This document shows positions 37,578 to 47,381 of a stretch of 64,000 nt of DNA, piece after piece (positions within the stretch are counted from its first letter, which is position 1; every line of letters starts with the position of its first letter). Where the stretch lies: positions 1-64,000 of the forward strand of contig JAWPHD010006781.1 of NCBI GenBank assembly GCA_037043455.1, in the 5' to 3' direction. A model generated the notes under the pieces. That model ran no database searches and was not told where the DNA came from. It worked only from the letters and a program-made list of their open reading frames with translations. The translations under genes and the position numbers were made by a program. Origin of the DNA: Cyrtodaria siliqua (Eukaryota > Mollusca > Bivalvia > Adapedonta > Hiatellidae).

Positions 37578-38765
37578 TCGAACCTCGATAGCTCGAACAG
37601 CGGTGATTCGAAAACATCGGTAACTGGAACACATTTTTCCGGTCCCGACACAACTCTTATATAATTCAATGTAATTTAACCTCGATTATTCGAATATTAT
37701 TTCTCGAATACCCCGGCTCGCTCGAGTACCTTTTACGGTCCGAAGATCCATTTTTGTGTGAATTTAAACCTCGCTTAATCGAAGATGATGATCTGTTGCC
37801 ATGCGACGTCGGCCATACTAATTGTAATCGACGCGTTTGTATTTGTTAGTAGCAAGTTCGATCATAGTGCGAAAACAGATAAAGTTGGTTGCTAAAGGTG
37901 CGAATATTTATGATTGAAAAGCGATAATAGACAGATAAAATTTATGTTTAGTGATCTTCGTTTACTGTTAATTACGATAAATTAAACACGGTTGATTTTC
38001 TAATTAAATAATGTACCGAAACCAGTTTTACCTTGTTCTCATTATTTGGACTTCCGGATTGTGTGTTAAAATCTATTAGTGTGATATTTCTTTAAATAAA
38101 TGATAAAACAAACACATTATTGCAGTTTTTCTTGTATTTTCAGTGTAACAATTACATGTTATATATATGTTATGAGGTTTAAACAAACATGCGTGAACAT
38201 AAAAAACATACCGAGAACGATAACATCACGTACATAAGTAACACTATTTTGGGTGGTACACAAATTCGGATAGGTATTTTGGTTTTTACCGTTGCCTCGA
38301 TGCCTCGAAGCCACCGATAGCTTGAACATATCCCTATGGTCCCACTGACTTCGAGCTATCAAGGTTTGACTGTATATATATATATATATATAAGAAATAC
38401 AAAGGCCCATAACTCAGTGGAAAATTATCGAACCGGAACATCATGATAACGTGCGCATGTCCACTCGATATTGATATTTCCTAGCAAGTTTCACGAAATT
38501 CTAAGGAGTTATTGAGAAATAGTCAGGACAATTGCAGATATTTGAACTACAAAGGGCCATAACTCTGTGGAAAATTAACGAACCGGAACGTCATGATGGT
38601 ATGCGCATTTCCAATCGATATTGATACTTCCTAGCAAGTTTCGCGAAATTCTAAGAAGGAGTTATTGAGAAATAGCCCAGACAAGAATTGCGTCTACGGA
38701 CAGCCGGACGGACGGACAAGGTGATTCCAAAACACCCCCACCTCACTTTGCAGTGGGGTATAACT
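37046..38765 (+). mobile_element. Tandem-repeat element, about 150-180-bp units, interrupted by a MITE
   Basis: Five units share CATAACTCAGTGGAAAATTA, GATATTGATACTTCCTAGCA and AGTTTTAGAGAAATAG. Ends GGACGGACGGACAAGGTGA and CCCACCTCACTTTGCAGTGGGGTATAA-like hairpin terminus. Confidence 0.68.
37575..38372 (+). mobile_element. pogo/Tigger-like MITE in a TA tract
   Basis: Left end CAGTCGAACCTCGATAGCTC; right end, inverted, CAGTCAAACCTTGATAGCTC. Flanked on both sides by (TA)n. Interior has further TCGAA-rich inverted blocks and no transposase frame. TIR style and TA target fit the Tc1/mariner-pogo group. Confidence 0.82.
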
Positions 38766-38942
38766 ATGTGCATGTATTGGATAGAATATGCATGTATTGG
38801 TTCTCCAAGAATTGTAATAAAACTGACTTTAAGTAGTTGTACAACTGTTAGGAGAAGTTAGAAAATAATTATAAAAAGTGTGTAATTAAATTTCAAAACA
38901 GTAGGGTGGTGCTCAACGAAATGAAGGATAGAAATATCTATA

Positions 38943-40424
38943 ACAAGAGGTCAATGACCTTGAAGCTCTACTGATAGATTTTGATAGCCAGATCAGCCAT
39001 GGGAACCTGTAAAGTTTTATGGAAATAAGACCAACACTTTCAGAGAAGTAGTTGCCACAAGTTTTTCCTATATCTCTATGTAAACAAAGATGGCTGCTGG
39101 TGACCATGTTTGACATAGAATCAGTATGTTTAGGACCAACTACATGTGTCATGCCAATCATTTTAGTAAAGGTTCCAAATCAATACCACATATGCTTTTG
39201 AGAAGTAGTAGCCACAAACTTGTATTTTAGCTGTGGCAACCATCTTGAATTTTTGGCCAAACTGATTTTTACTTAGGACCAATTAGACATCAAGAGCAAC
39301 ATTCCTATATTTCTTACTATTATGATTTATAATGCAACATTACCTATGCATTATAATCTCATTCAATTTTATTCTAGTCTAAAGTATATATATTTTTCCA
39401 GCTTAAAAAAAATGTCATAATGCTCCCACAAGGCTATATCAATTAAATCCCTTACAACATCAACCTTAGTATACCCTATTGCTGCTCAACATTAATTTCT
39501 CAAAATCACCCTTTTGTAACATAAATGGAATCATTATGATCGTATTCATAAATATAGCAGGTGTGTGACCACGTCACAGGTCATGTTATTCAATTTCTCC
39601 TAATAATTAGGTTACTATCTCACCAGTACAAGTAGACTTGCTCTTGTCTCAGTGGTTATATTTGGAAAATCAGAATCAAAATAAAATCATAAAATCCTAC
39701 TATTTGTTTTCAGTCTTTTTCTGAGAGCCAAAAATACAAAAGAGACTTAATCTTTACAACACTATGAATGTATAATGGACTGTCCTTTCTTTGATTTTGG
39801 ATCAGTCCATTTAGGGGTGTTTCAGTCAAATGACTCAGGAGCACCCAGACAGTGTAAACCCTGATCAGCCTGCAAGATGTCGTGCCAGTCATTTTGGTAA
39901 AGGTTCCAATTCAATATCATTTATGGTATTTGAGAAGTAGTCGCCACAAAATCACATTTTTAAAATCTATTTTTAGCTGTGATGGCCATCTTGAATTTCC
40001 GGTCGACCTGAATTTTTGCTATATAACTCTATGTATATAAAGATGGCCACTGGCGGCCATGTTTGACATCGAATAAAAACGAATCTTGGTTAGGACCAAG
40101 TACATGTCGCACCATTTTGGTAAAGATTCCAATTCAATATCACTTATTGTTTTTCCTATATAACTCCATGTAAACAAAGATGGCCCCTGAATTTTGGTTA
40201 GGACCAACTTCATGTCATGCCAGTCATTTTGGTAAACTAAAGGTTTTGAATTTCCAACTGAATTTTTTCTAGGATCAACTAGACATCAAGAGCAACATTC
40301 CTGTGAAGTTATATAAAATTCCATCAAGTAGTTTCAGAGGAGTAGTCGCCACAAAAAAAGTTTACGGACAGACAGACGGACGCTGCACCACGGCATAAGT
40401 TCTGCTGATCAGTCGAGCTAAAAA
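38943..40424 (+). mobile_element. Non-autonomous element with conserved hairpin ends
   Basis: Starts ACAAGAGGTCAATGACCTTG (a hairpin with different stem bases from the AGAGGCCC type) then GCTCTACTG; ends GACAGACAGACGGACGCTGC and CATAAGTTCTGCTGATCAGT..GAGCTAAAAAC. Core repeats have AAAGATGGC and GACCAACTACATGTC. 39765-39875 resembles a piggyBac-like MITE fragment. Its right end reaches the donor of the SAM exon at 40430. Confidence 0.62.
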
Positions 40425-40429
40425 CTTAC

Positions 40430-40566
40430 AAACAGCTCGTATCTGTGTCCATGTGATATAATGCCCACGTTTTTCAAGTCGTCATTCGCAAGATTCAACA
40501 AGACGTTGCCCGTCAAGTGGTGCTCGAGGAATATGTCCGCATACTGCAGTAGGTCAGGGTTGTGGG
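40430..40566 (-). CDS. MAP3K20: ZAK exon: SAM domain core
   Basis: 137 nt, phase 1 to 0. Contains AHNPDLLQYADIFLEHHL, then TGNVLLNLANDDLKNVGI and ISHGHRYELF. The L..Y...F....ITG..LL.L...DL...GI...GHR layout is a canonical SAM domain (helices 2-5). Acceptor attgcag, donor GTAAGT. Confidence 0.93.
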
Positions 40567-40719
40567 CTGCAATCAGTATCATGGAATTATGTTATAAACT
40601 GTATTATATTTCTATGGGGTGAAAGATCAGGATTTCTCAGTGAAAGAAAATTTATAATTGCTAACAAATAATACCCTACTCTGAACACACAAAAGACAAC
40701 TGTGACACTGAACTAGATG

Positions 40720-41582
40720 GGTGTTCCATGGAACACGTGTGTCACCTGTCAGTGCTTTGTCAGTATAACAAGGTTTTTTGGACCTTGATAAATGACCTTG
40801 ACAAACTAGTCTAAGTTTTCGTGAGGAAAAAAATAATATTTAACCCATAAGCCGCTGGACATGGGGGAAGACAACCCATATAATGACCTTCAGTGAGACT
40901 CTGACCTGAATATATTTGGAATGGTCAGGTCGATGTTGTCATGATGAGTATATATTGAAAGTTTGATGAAGAAATATCAAGAAATGAGAAAGTTACAGCC
41001 AACGTTAAGTTTTCGGGAAGAAAAAAAGGGGTATTTAACCCATATAATGACCTTCAGTTTGACCTTGACCTTTATATTTTAGTATGGTCATGTCGATGTT
41101 GTCATGATGAGTATACATTGAATGTTTGATGAAAAAATATCAAGAGGAAGTTATAGCCAAGTTTTCGTGAAGAAAAAAATTAGTATTTAACCCATATAAT
41201 GACCTTCAGTATGACCTTGACCTGTATATTTTAGTATGGTCATGTCGATGTTGTCATGATGAATATATATTGAACATTTGATGAAGAAATATCAAGAAAT
41301 GAGAAAGTTATAGCCAACATTAAGTTTTCGGGAAGAAATAAAACAAGAGTATTTAACCCATATAATGACCTTCAGTGTGACCTTGACCTGTATATTTTAG
41401 TATGGACATGTCGATGTTGTCATGATGAGTATATATTGAAAGTTTGATGAAGAAATATCAAGAAATGAGAAAGTTATAGCCAACGTTAAGTTTTCGTGAC
41501 GGACTGACCGACAGACTGATGGACAGACGGACGACAAAGTGATCCCTATGTATCGCATATTTTTTCGAAAAGGCGGGAACAC
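40720..41582 (+). mobile_element. Tandem-repeat element, about 160-170-bp units
   Basis: Four to five units share CCCATATAATGACCTTCAGT, GTATGGTCATGTCGATGTTG and AAGTTATAGCCAACGTTAAG. Ends GACGGACGACAAAGTGATCC; a similar terminus occurs at 62865-62930. Confidence 0.7.
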
Positions 41583-41945
41583 AAATGATGTCGATAATGT
41601 GTTGCTGATGCGCTGTCATTTGCCAAAAATGTTCACCAAAGCAAACATTTCAGCTAAAGTCATATTTAAATTGTTATAGATTATTTTACTGAGTTTGATT
41701 ACAAGGAAATACTTCATTCAATGCTAGGCCTCTTCTGTTTTTTCACCCACTAGCACCCTCTTGATAGGAAACTTAATACCTAATCAATAAACAATCAGCA
41801 TTGACTATTTTAATAAACTATAATAGATTGTAATGTCTTAACTACTACACAAAAATTGGCTGAGAACAATGACAGATGACAGTTTGCTTGTGACAGCAAA
41901 TCCATGCAGACAATTTCCTCAAAACAGAAATAAAAACAACTATAC

Positions 41946-41973
41946 CTATAGACAGCTGCTTTATCCACTGAAA
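41946..41973 (-). CDS. MAP3K20: ZAK microexon: SAM helix 1-2
   Basis: A 28-nt microexon, phase 0 to 1, encoding FQWIKQLSI plus the first base of an Ala codon; it corresponds to the YCWVQQL segment of vertebrate SAM. Acceptor ttctttcag, donor GTATAG (weak). A second in-frame TTTCAG six bases later could act as an alternative acceptor, removing two residues. The call rests on phase fit and protein similarity. Confidence 0.8.
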
Positions 41974-42747
41974 CTGAAAGAAAAGAATGAATACCAGTAA
42001 GAATATTAGACAAGATGATGTAAACATCTTTTAAAGAGGTTCTTAATTCTAAGCTAGAATTAGAAATGTTTCTAAGAGACGGATGACCCAGTTACAAATA
42101 TCCAGGGCATAACTCATTGAAAAGTCATTGCACTGACAGCCATGACGATATGTGGTCTGCTTCATTTCTGTGTATATACCAAGTTTCATATGAAACAGAT
42201 GAAGTAAAAAGTAGCGACTACTTTGAAGAAAATAGGGTCCTAACTCTTTGTCATACATGTTTAATTGCATCAATATGCAGATCTTGGCATCTTAGTGAAC
42301 CATCCTTATAATTTGAAACAATCCATACAAAACTATGGGAGGAGCCATATACAAATGTTATCGAACGAATGGACATGGCTAACGCTTTATGTCTCTTCAC
42401 CATTCAGCGGAGCTGGCATAATACCCCATATAAGGGCTATTCCATTAAAACATACCCGGGAAGCCAATTTAATTAACACATATGGGTGAACCCTATTTTC
42501 CGAAATTTGGTTCTTTAAACTCAGTTTGCCTCTATGGGTGGGTGTTCAATTTCAAAAGTGACTTCCTGGGGTCCCATATATGTTTTAATGGAATAGCCCT
42601 AAGCAAATGTTTAACAATATGGCACTATTCACCATGGTTTACAGATAAATAAATCTACTTGTAATTGTTTTCTGACACTGTTTACGCTTCAGAAGAAGAT
42701 ACGGTACATTAAATATTTAGTTTGCAGCAATGGTAACAGATACTTAC

Positions 42748-42792
42748 CACGTCTATCTCTGACCATGTGTTAACATCATAAGAATCAAGGGC
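42748..42792 (-). CDS. MAP3K20: ZAK exon: start of SAM domain (functional copy of a duplicated exon)
   Basis: 15 codons, phase 0 to 0: ALDSYDVNTWSEIDV, the first SAM helix (W.E.DV pattern). Acceptor tttttcag, donor GTAAGT. Three further near-identical copies of this exon lie upstream in the transcript (42873, 42995, 43117), but each lacks the last four exon bases and the donor site, so this is the only complete copy. Confidence 0.88.
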
Positions 42793-43222
42793 CTGAAAAA
42801 ACGAAGGGTAGAGCTAATATGGCAGTTATGAAAACAAGAAATCCGTGATAATCAAAATTGATTGTATTCAGTGTCTATCTCTGACCATGTGTTAACATCA
42901 TAAGAATCAAGGGCCTGAAAAAAAGAAGGGTAGAGCTAATATGGCAGTTATGAAAACAAGAAATCCGTGATAATCAAAATTGATTGTATTCAGTGTCTAT
43001 CTCTGACCATGTGTTAACATCATAAGAATCAAGGGCCTGAAAAAAAGAAGGGTAGAGCTAATATGGCAGTTATGAAAACAAGAAATCCGTGATAATCAAA
43101 ATTGATTGTATTCAGTGTCTATCTCTGACCATGTGTTAACATCATAAGAATCAAGGGCCTGAAAAAAAGAAGGGTAGAGCTAATATGGCAGTTATGAAAA
43201 CAAGAAATCCGTGATAATCAAA
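42751..43222 (-). repeat. Four tandem 122-bp copies of a ZAK SAM exon and flanking intron
   Basis: Units begin at 42751, 42873, 42995 and 43117 with near-perfect identity. Each contains the ZAK exon ALDSYDVNTWSEID with its polypyrimidine tract and acceptor. Only the 42751 unit is followed by the last codon and a GTAAGT donor. In the other three the exon continues into TEYNQF and a TGA stop with no donor. They are therefore partial exon copies carrying decoy 3' splice sites. Confidence 0.9.
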
Positions 43223-43429
43223 ACTGATAGAAGAAAGCAAAAAAACACACACTAATTAGCCATGGACTGTTCGGAAGGTAATTGATATATGCAATATAAA
43301 AAACATTCACCATTTTTTCACTTCTAATTTTAACAGACGGGATGACAGCCTTCTCTTTGCCATGTACTTCTATAGGACCTTTGCATATTTCCTTTATTTA
43401 TATACAAGCGATTAATCTTAACCAAAATA

Positions 43430-43545
43430 TAACAGGTGGTGAAAACAACTGTGCCCCAACCGGGACTTGAACCAAGGATCTCTGTCTAAAAGTGCCAGTG
43501 CTCTAGCCGCTGAGCTATCGAGGACACACGGTTGACAATCGACTA
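43430..43545 (-). mobile_element. tRNA-derived SINE head or tRNA pseudogene
   Basis: Minus strand TCGATAGCTCAGCGGCTAGA (A box) and TTGGTTCAAGTCCCGG (B box). An anticodon-like loop would read ACTTTTA, lacking the invariant U33, and the acceptor stem pairs poorly, so a working tRNA is unlikely. Confidence 0.55.
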
Positions 43546-43847
43546 TTCACCACCTTGCATTTTTACACCTAACTTTGATCCAGAACCATGTCAGTTAGCA
43601 TGAACAGTATGAAAATACATTCGACAGCCGGCCTTGAATAAACTCTCTGTATCCAGAAATTCATGGAAGAATTAGTGTTTCTCACAGGGGCTTTTCATAT
43701 TCAGTCATAGAGAACCCATATTTTTGAGGCTAACATTTACTTGCTGCAACATAAAATTATCTGAGGTATGAGAAAGCCTAGTACTTCTAAGTGTTTTAAT
43801 ATAAATCATTGTGGACTCAACTTTAGAGGCTAACAGTTTATTCTTAC

Positions 43848-43983
43848 AGCAACATAAAGTCGTTCTTCTAGGTCCCTCTCCCTGGCCATAAGCTGTATTT
43901 CTCTTTCTCTCAATTCCCGTTCCTTGTTTGTTAGTTCTCCCTCTGCTTTCTGCAATCTCTCCATTGTTAATTGGATTTCTTTT
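43848..43983 (-). CDS. MAP3K20: ZAK exon: leucine-zipper coiled coil
   Basis: 136 nt, phase 2 to 0. It starts KEIQLTMERLQKAEGELTNK and continues through EREL.ERE to LEERLYVA. The highly charged heptad pattern matches the ZAK zipper (ERLKKLERDL...KEQELKERERRL type), which drives dimerisation and activation. Acceptor cgtttag, donor GTAAGA. The upstream intron is 14.9 kb and holds the 10.9-kb transposon. Confidence 0.9.
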
Positions 43984-44099
43984 CTAAACGAACATATTTA
44001 TAAAAGTGAAAACTTGTAAGGAATTAACATAGATAAAATGAATATCATTGAATAATTGATGCTTTTTTTGGCCAAAGTTTTTGTTCTAATACATAGAGT

Positions 44100-44255
44100 T
44101 TAATAACCAGTGTTTTTGAAATACGGGAAATATCTCCCGAGGTAGAGAAATGGCCCTGATATAAGAAAAAGTGCGGAGCACCAGATTTTATATTGGGGCC
44201 ATTTCTCTACCGCGGGAGATATTTTCAGTATCTCAAAAACACTGGTTATTAAACT
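44100..44255. repeat. Fold-back (inverted) repeat
   Basis: TTTAATAACCAGTGTTTTTG and AATATCTCCCG..GTAGAGAAATGGCCC pair with the inverse at 44195-44255. The 106-residue frame starting at 44171 overlaps it and has no recognisable family. Confidence 0.75.
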
Positions 44256-44648
44256 ATAGATTATATAATTTAAAATTATATTTTATTAATATTTCTAATG
44301 ATTCACGCTTTTTAACACTAGTTTGCACGAGAACACCAAGACGACGTTACGTCATACAAACAAAACAAGTGGAACCTGAACTCTTTGTTAATTTCCGTAA
44401 TCGTTATTCCCTAATGTCGGAATCGAACGACGACGTCCGTAAAACAATCGGAATGTCATTTGGTGTTCCCACCACTGACAGAAAAGGATAGAGCAAACGA
44501 GTAGATATAGCTTTCCTATTCCCGGTATTTCCTATACAAATCACAGACAAATATGTTATACAATATTGTTTCCGTCAATACCACCACCACTAGGCATCTT
44601 TTTAAGGTTTTCCATATCTCAGAATCAAAATGTTAAGCTTTACATTAG

Positions 44649-44837
44649 CCCTTAACCCAGCTACAAATATATAATGGACTGTTCTTTCTTTGAATTAAGA
44701 CCATACCATTTATGTGACAAAGGGGTGTTTTGGGGAAAATGACTGATCAGCAGCCAGACATTGTAAACCCTGCGCAGGATGATCTGGGTTTGCAATGGAT
44801 GCTAAGGCTATTATAGTCATGCTTAGCGGGTTAAGGG
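44649..44837 (-). mobile_element. piggyBac-like MITE, copy 3
   Basis: CCCTTAACCCAGCTA at the left (preceded by TTAG, a mutated TTAA) and TTAGCGGGTTAAGGG before TTAA at the right; the interior is inverted relative to copies 1 and 2. Confidence 0.78.
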
Positions 44838-44914
44838 TTAAAAGCGAGGATTTTCTAATATGACAGACCAACACCCTAAACTATTTTATTACAAAAGATT
44901 TAAATTCCTATATT

Positions 44915-46215
44915 GACCGTGTGTTGTGTGTGAGACAGGAATACCAACCAGAGGGCAGTGTATGTGCACTGCCAGACCGTGTGTTGTGTGAGATAGGAAT
45001 ACCAACCAGAGGACAGTGTATGTGCTCTGCCAGACCGTGTGTTGTGTGTGATAGGAATACCAACCAGAGGGCAGTGTATGTGCTCCGCCAGACCGTGTGT
45101 TGTGTGAGATAGGAATACCAACCAGAGGGAAGTGTATGTGCTCCGCCAGACCGTGTGTTGTGTGAGATAGGAATACCAACAAGAGGGCAGTGTATGTGCT
45201 CCGCCAGACCGTGTGTTGTGTGAGATAGGAATACCAACCAGAGGGCAGTGTATGTGCTCCGCCAGACCGTGTGTTTTGTGAGATAGGAATACCAACCAGA
45301 CGGCAGTGTATGTGCTCCGCCAGTTCGTGTGTTGTGTGGGATAGGAAGATCAACCAGACGGCAGTGTATGTGCTCCGCCAGACCGTGTGTTGTGTGGGAT
45401 AGGAAGATCAACCAGAGGGCAGTGTATGTGCTCTGCCAGACCGTGTGTTATGTGAGATAGGAATACCAACCAGAGGGCAGTGTATGTGCTCCGCCAGACC
45501 GTGTGTTATGTGAGATAGGAATACCAACCAGAGGGCAGTGTATGTGCTCTGCCAGACCGTGTGTTGTGTGAGATAGGAAGATCAACCAGAGGGCAGTGTA
45601 CCGTATTTGAAATATTTTTGTTATGTATTGTAGCGTAAACCGCGCATAAAAAACGGAAACCACAGCCTCGTTATCATTTCACTTTGCCGATTGATGTAAA
45701 CATTGATATTTTTCAACATTTCAATGGTATTTTCTCAACAATAATCAACATAAAACATGGTAAAGTTTGATTTTATTATTTTTATTGATAATAAGCATAT
45801 AGCATACAACACATTTTATTGAAACAATAGAAACAAGCCAACTTTTGTTCGATTCAATCTCTCTAGTAAACGGCCGGTTTTGCGACTTTTTGAAACCCAC
45901 AAAACTTCTCGTCTTGGCTGAAAAAAAAAAGAGTAAAACATTACTTGTTGCTTAAACCGCGCACCCCAACTTCAGCCACAGAATCTGGGGTAAAAAAGTG
46001 CGCGCTATAGGCCGAGGAATACGGTATGTGCTCTGCCAGACCGTGTGTTGTGTGAGATAGGAAGATCAACCAGAGGGCAGTGTATGTGCTCTGCCAGACC
46101 GTGTGTCGTGTGAGATAGGAATATCAACCAGAGGGCAGTGTATGTGCTCCTCCAGACCGTGTGTTGTGTGAGATAGGAATACCAACCAGAGGGCAGTGTA
46201 TGTGCTCTGCCATGT
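44915..46215 (+). repeat. 57-58-bp minisatellite, about 16 units, split by a MITE
   Basis: Unit GACCGTGTGTTGTGTGAGAT, AGGAATACCAACCAGAGGGC, AGTGTATGTGCTCCGCCA. The array runs 44915-45600 and resumes at 46025-46215. All three minus-strand frames stay open through it because the unit lacks stops; this is not coding. Confidence 0.92.
45601..46024. mobile_element. MITE inserted cleanly in the minisatellite (TA duplication)
   Basis: Starts CCGTATTTG and ends GGAATACGG, flanked by TA on both sides. Removing 424 bp plus one TA restores a perfect minisatellite unit (GCAGTGTATGTGCTCTGCC). No coding capacity. Confidence 0.85.
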
Positions 46216-46265
46216 CGTCCAAATATCGTATTTCCTTAGGCAAAGATTATAAGAATCTTTCATGG

Positions 46266-46870
46266 AATGAATGAATGGTGTTTTACTTCACGTCGACACA
46301 TAAATAGGTCATATTGTGCGCAAAAACTGATGAAAGATGAAGAAATGAAGTAGTAATTAAAAATGAATGTAAATATATAACTATTTACAAATAAGGGATA
46401 TGGTAGTAATATAGTATATGTAAATCAACAAATGCCCGTCAACAGGTATAAAAATAAGTAAATATATATAAAAACATATTATAATAATTTATATAGTCTG
46501 ATTTCTTTCAGGAAATCTAAAACAAGACTTAAATATTTAGTTTCAAATAACTCTTTCATAGTATTAATATTATAGTACCTCTGACGCATAGGATCAAAGT
46601 CTACACATTCCGACAAGATGTGTTTGACTGCTAACGGTGCAAAGCTGGGCATACATTCTGGTAATTGCTCACCTTGCAACAAATATGAATGAGTATAACG
46701 TGTTTACCCTATCCTACATCGGGCTAGGACAACTTCTTCTCGACGAATGGGTCTACTAGAAGAACGCCGTTCTCCAAGTAATGGTTTAATTGAATGGAGT
46801 TTATCTTTCATGGGTATTGGATGAAGATCAGGAATTCCATCACAAGGTATACTTGATTTTATCAGAATTG
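46266..46870 (-). pseudogene. LINE 3' end (RNase-H/C-terminal region and tail)
   Basis: Minus strand: PIPMKDKLHSIKPLLGERRS, RREEVVLARCRIG, a stop, TRYTHSYLLQGEQLPEC, then PLAVKHILSECVDFDPMRQR and FLKEIRLYKLL. This is the canonical C-terminal region of Jockey-type LINEs (R.GHT..TH..LL, C...L...HIL.EC). The tail (46266-46480) matches 9472-9830. Confidence 0.78.
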
Positions 46871-47354
46871 AGGCTCTGTCGAGGTTCAGATTAAAAGCAT
46901 TATGCCTAGGGTCAGAATTTCCCTATCTGAAGTGGATACCCATGATTGATTCTTTTTCTTGCATATCACTGACCTGACGTCTCCAACTACTAACAATTTG
47001 CGTATTAATTTACACAATGACATCATGCAACTATTGACGTTAATGTCACATTATCGACGTCATGCATGACTTTTATCTTTCACCATGTGATCAGGCTTTC
47101 CATCAGTTGTGTAAAATGTGGATTACCTTTTCTTGCATAGTGGACAAGGATTTCTTGCATACTGGACAAGGATATCCGCCATTTTACCGGGGCTACATAT
47201 TTCCATCTCACCCTAGAGTCGAGATCAAATTCACGTGCACCAACATCCGGTATGCTTGAAAACATGCAAAACGTTAATAGCTGGCGGTGTCAACGCACAT
47301 TTTTTCTCTGATATGCCAGAAAAAGAATCTATCATGGGTATTCGGTTCAGATAG
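46815..47354 (+). mobile_element. Left part of an older inverted-repeat element that hosts the transposon
   Basis: The left arm (about 46815-46965, with CCCTATCTGAAGTGGATACC) pairs with an arm read at 47310-47354 and continuing at 58246-58375 beyond the transposon. Shared blocks include GATTCTTTTTCT, CAGATAGGG and the GGTATAC...GGAATTCC segment. The centre (47180-47230) is similar to 58390-58440. Confidence 0.65.
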
Positions 47355-47381
47355 GACAGGTTCCATTTAAAACTTGTGAAA
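47355..47381 (+). repeat. Left terminal inverted repeat of the transposon
   Basis: Starts GACAGGTTCCATTTAAAACT; pairs with 58219-58245 with about 22 of 27 positions matching. Preceded by ATAG, the target duplication. Confidence 0.82.

Noticed and set aside
43437..43540. Candidate tRNA-Lys(UUU) on the minus strand
   Set aside because: No U33, mismatched anticodon stem and poor acceptor pairing; more likely SINE or pseudo-tRNA.
44171..44491. 106-residue plus-strand frame
   Set aside because: Begins inside a fold-back repeat and shows no recognisable domain or splice context.
44889..45411. Three long overlapping minus-strand frames (131-167 residues) with HTLPSGWYSY-like repeats
   Set aside because: They are all three frames of the same stop-free 57-58-bp minisatellite, with no splice or family support.
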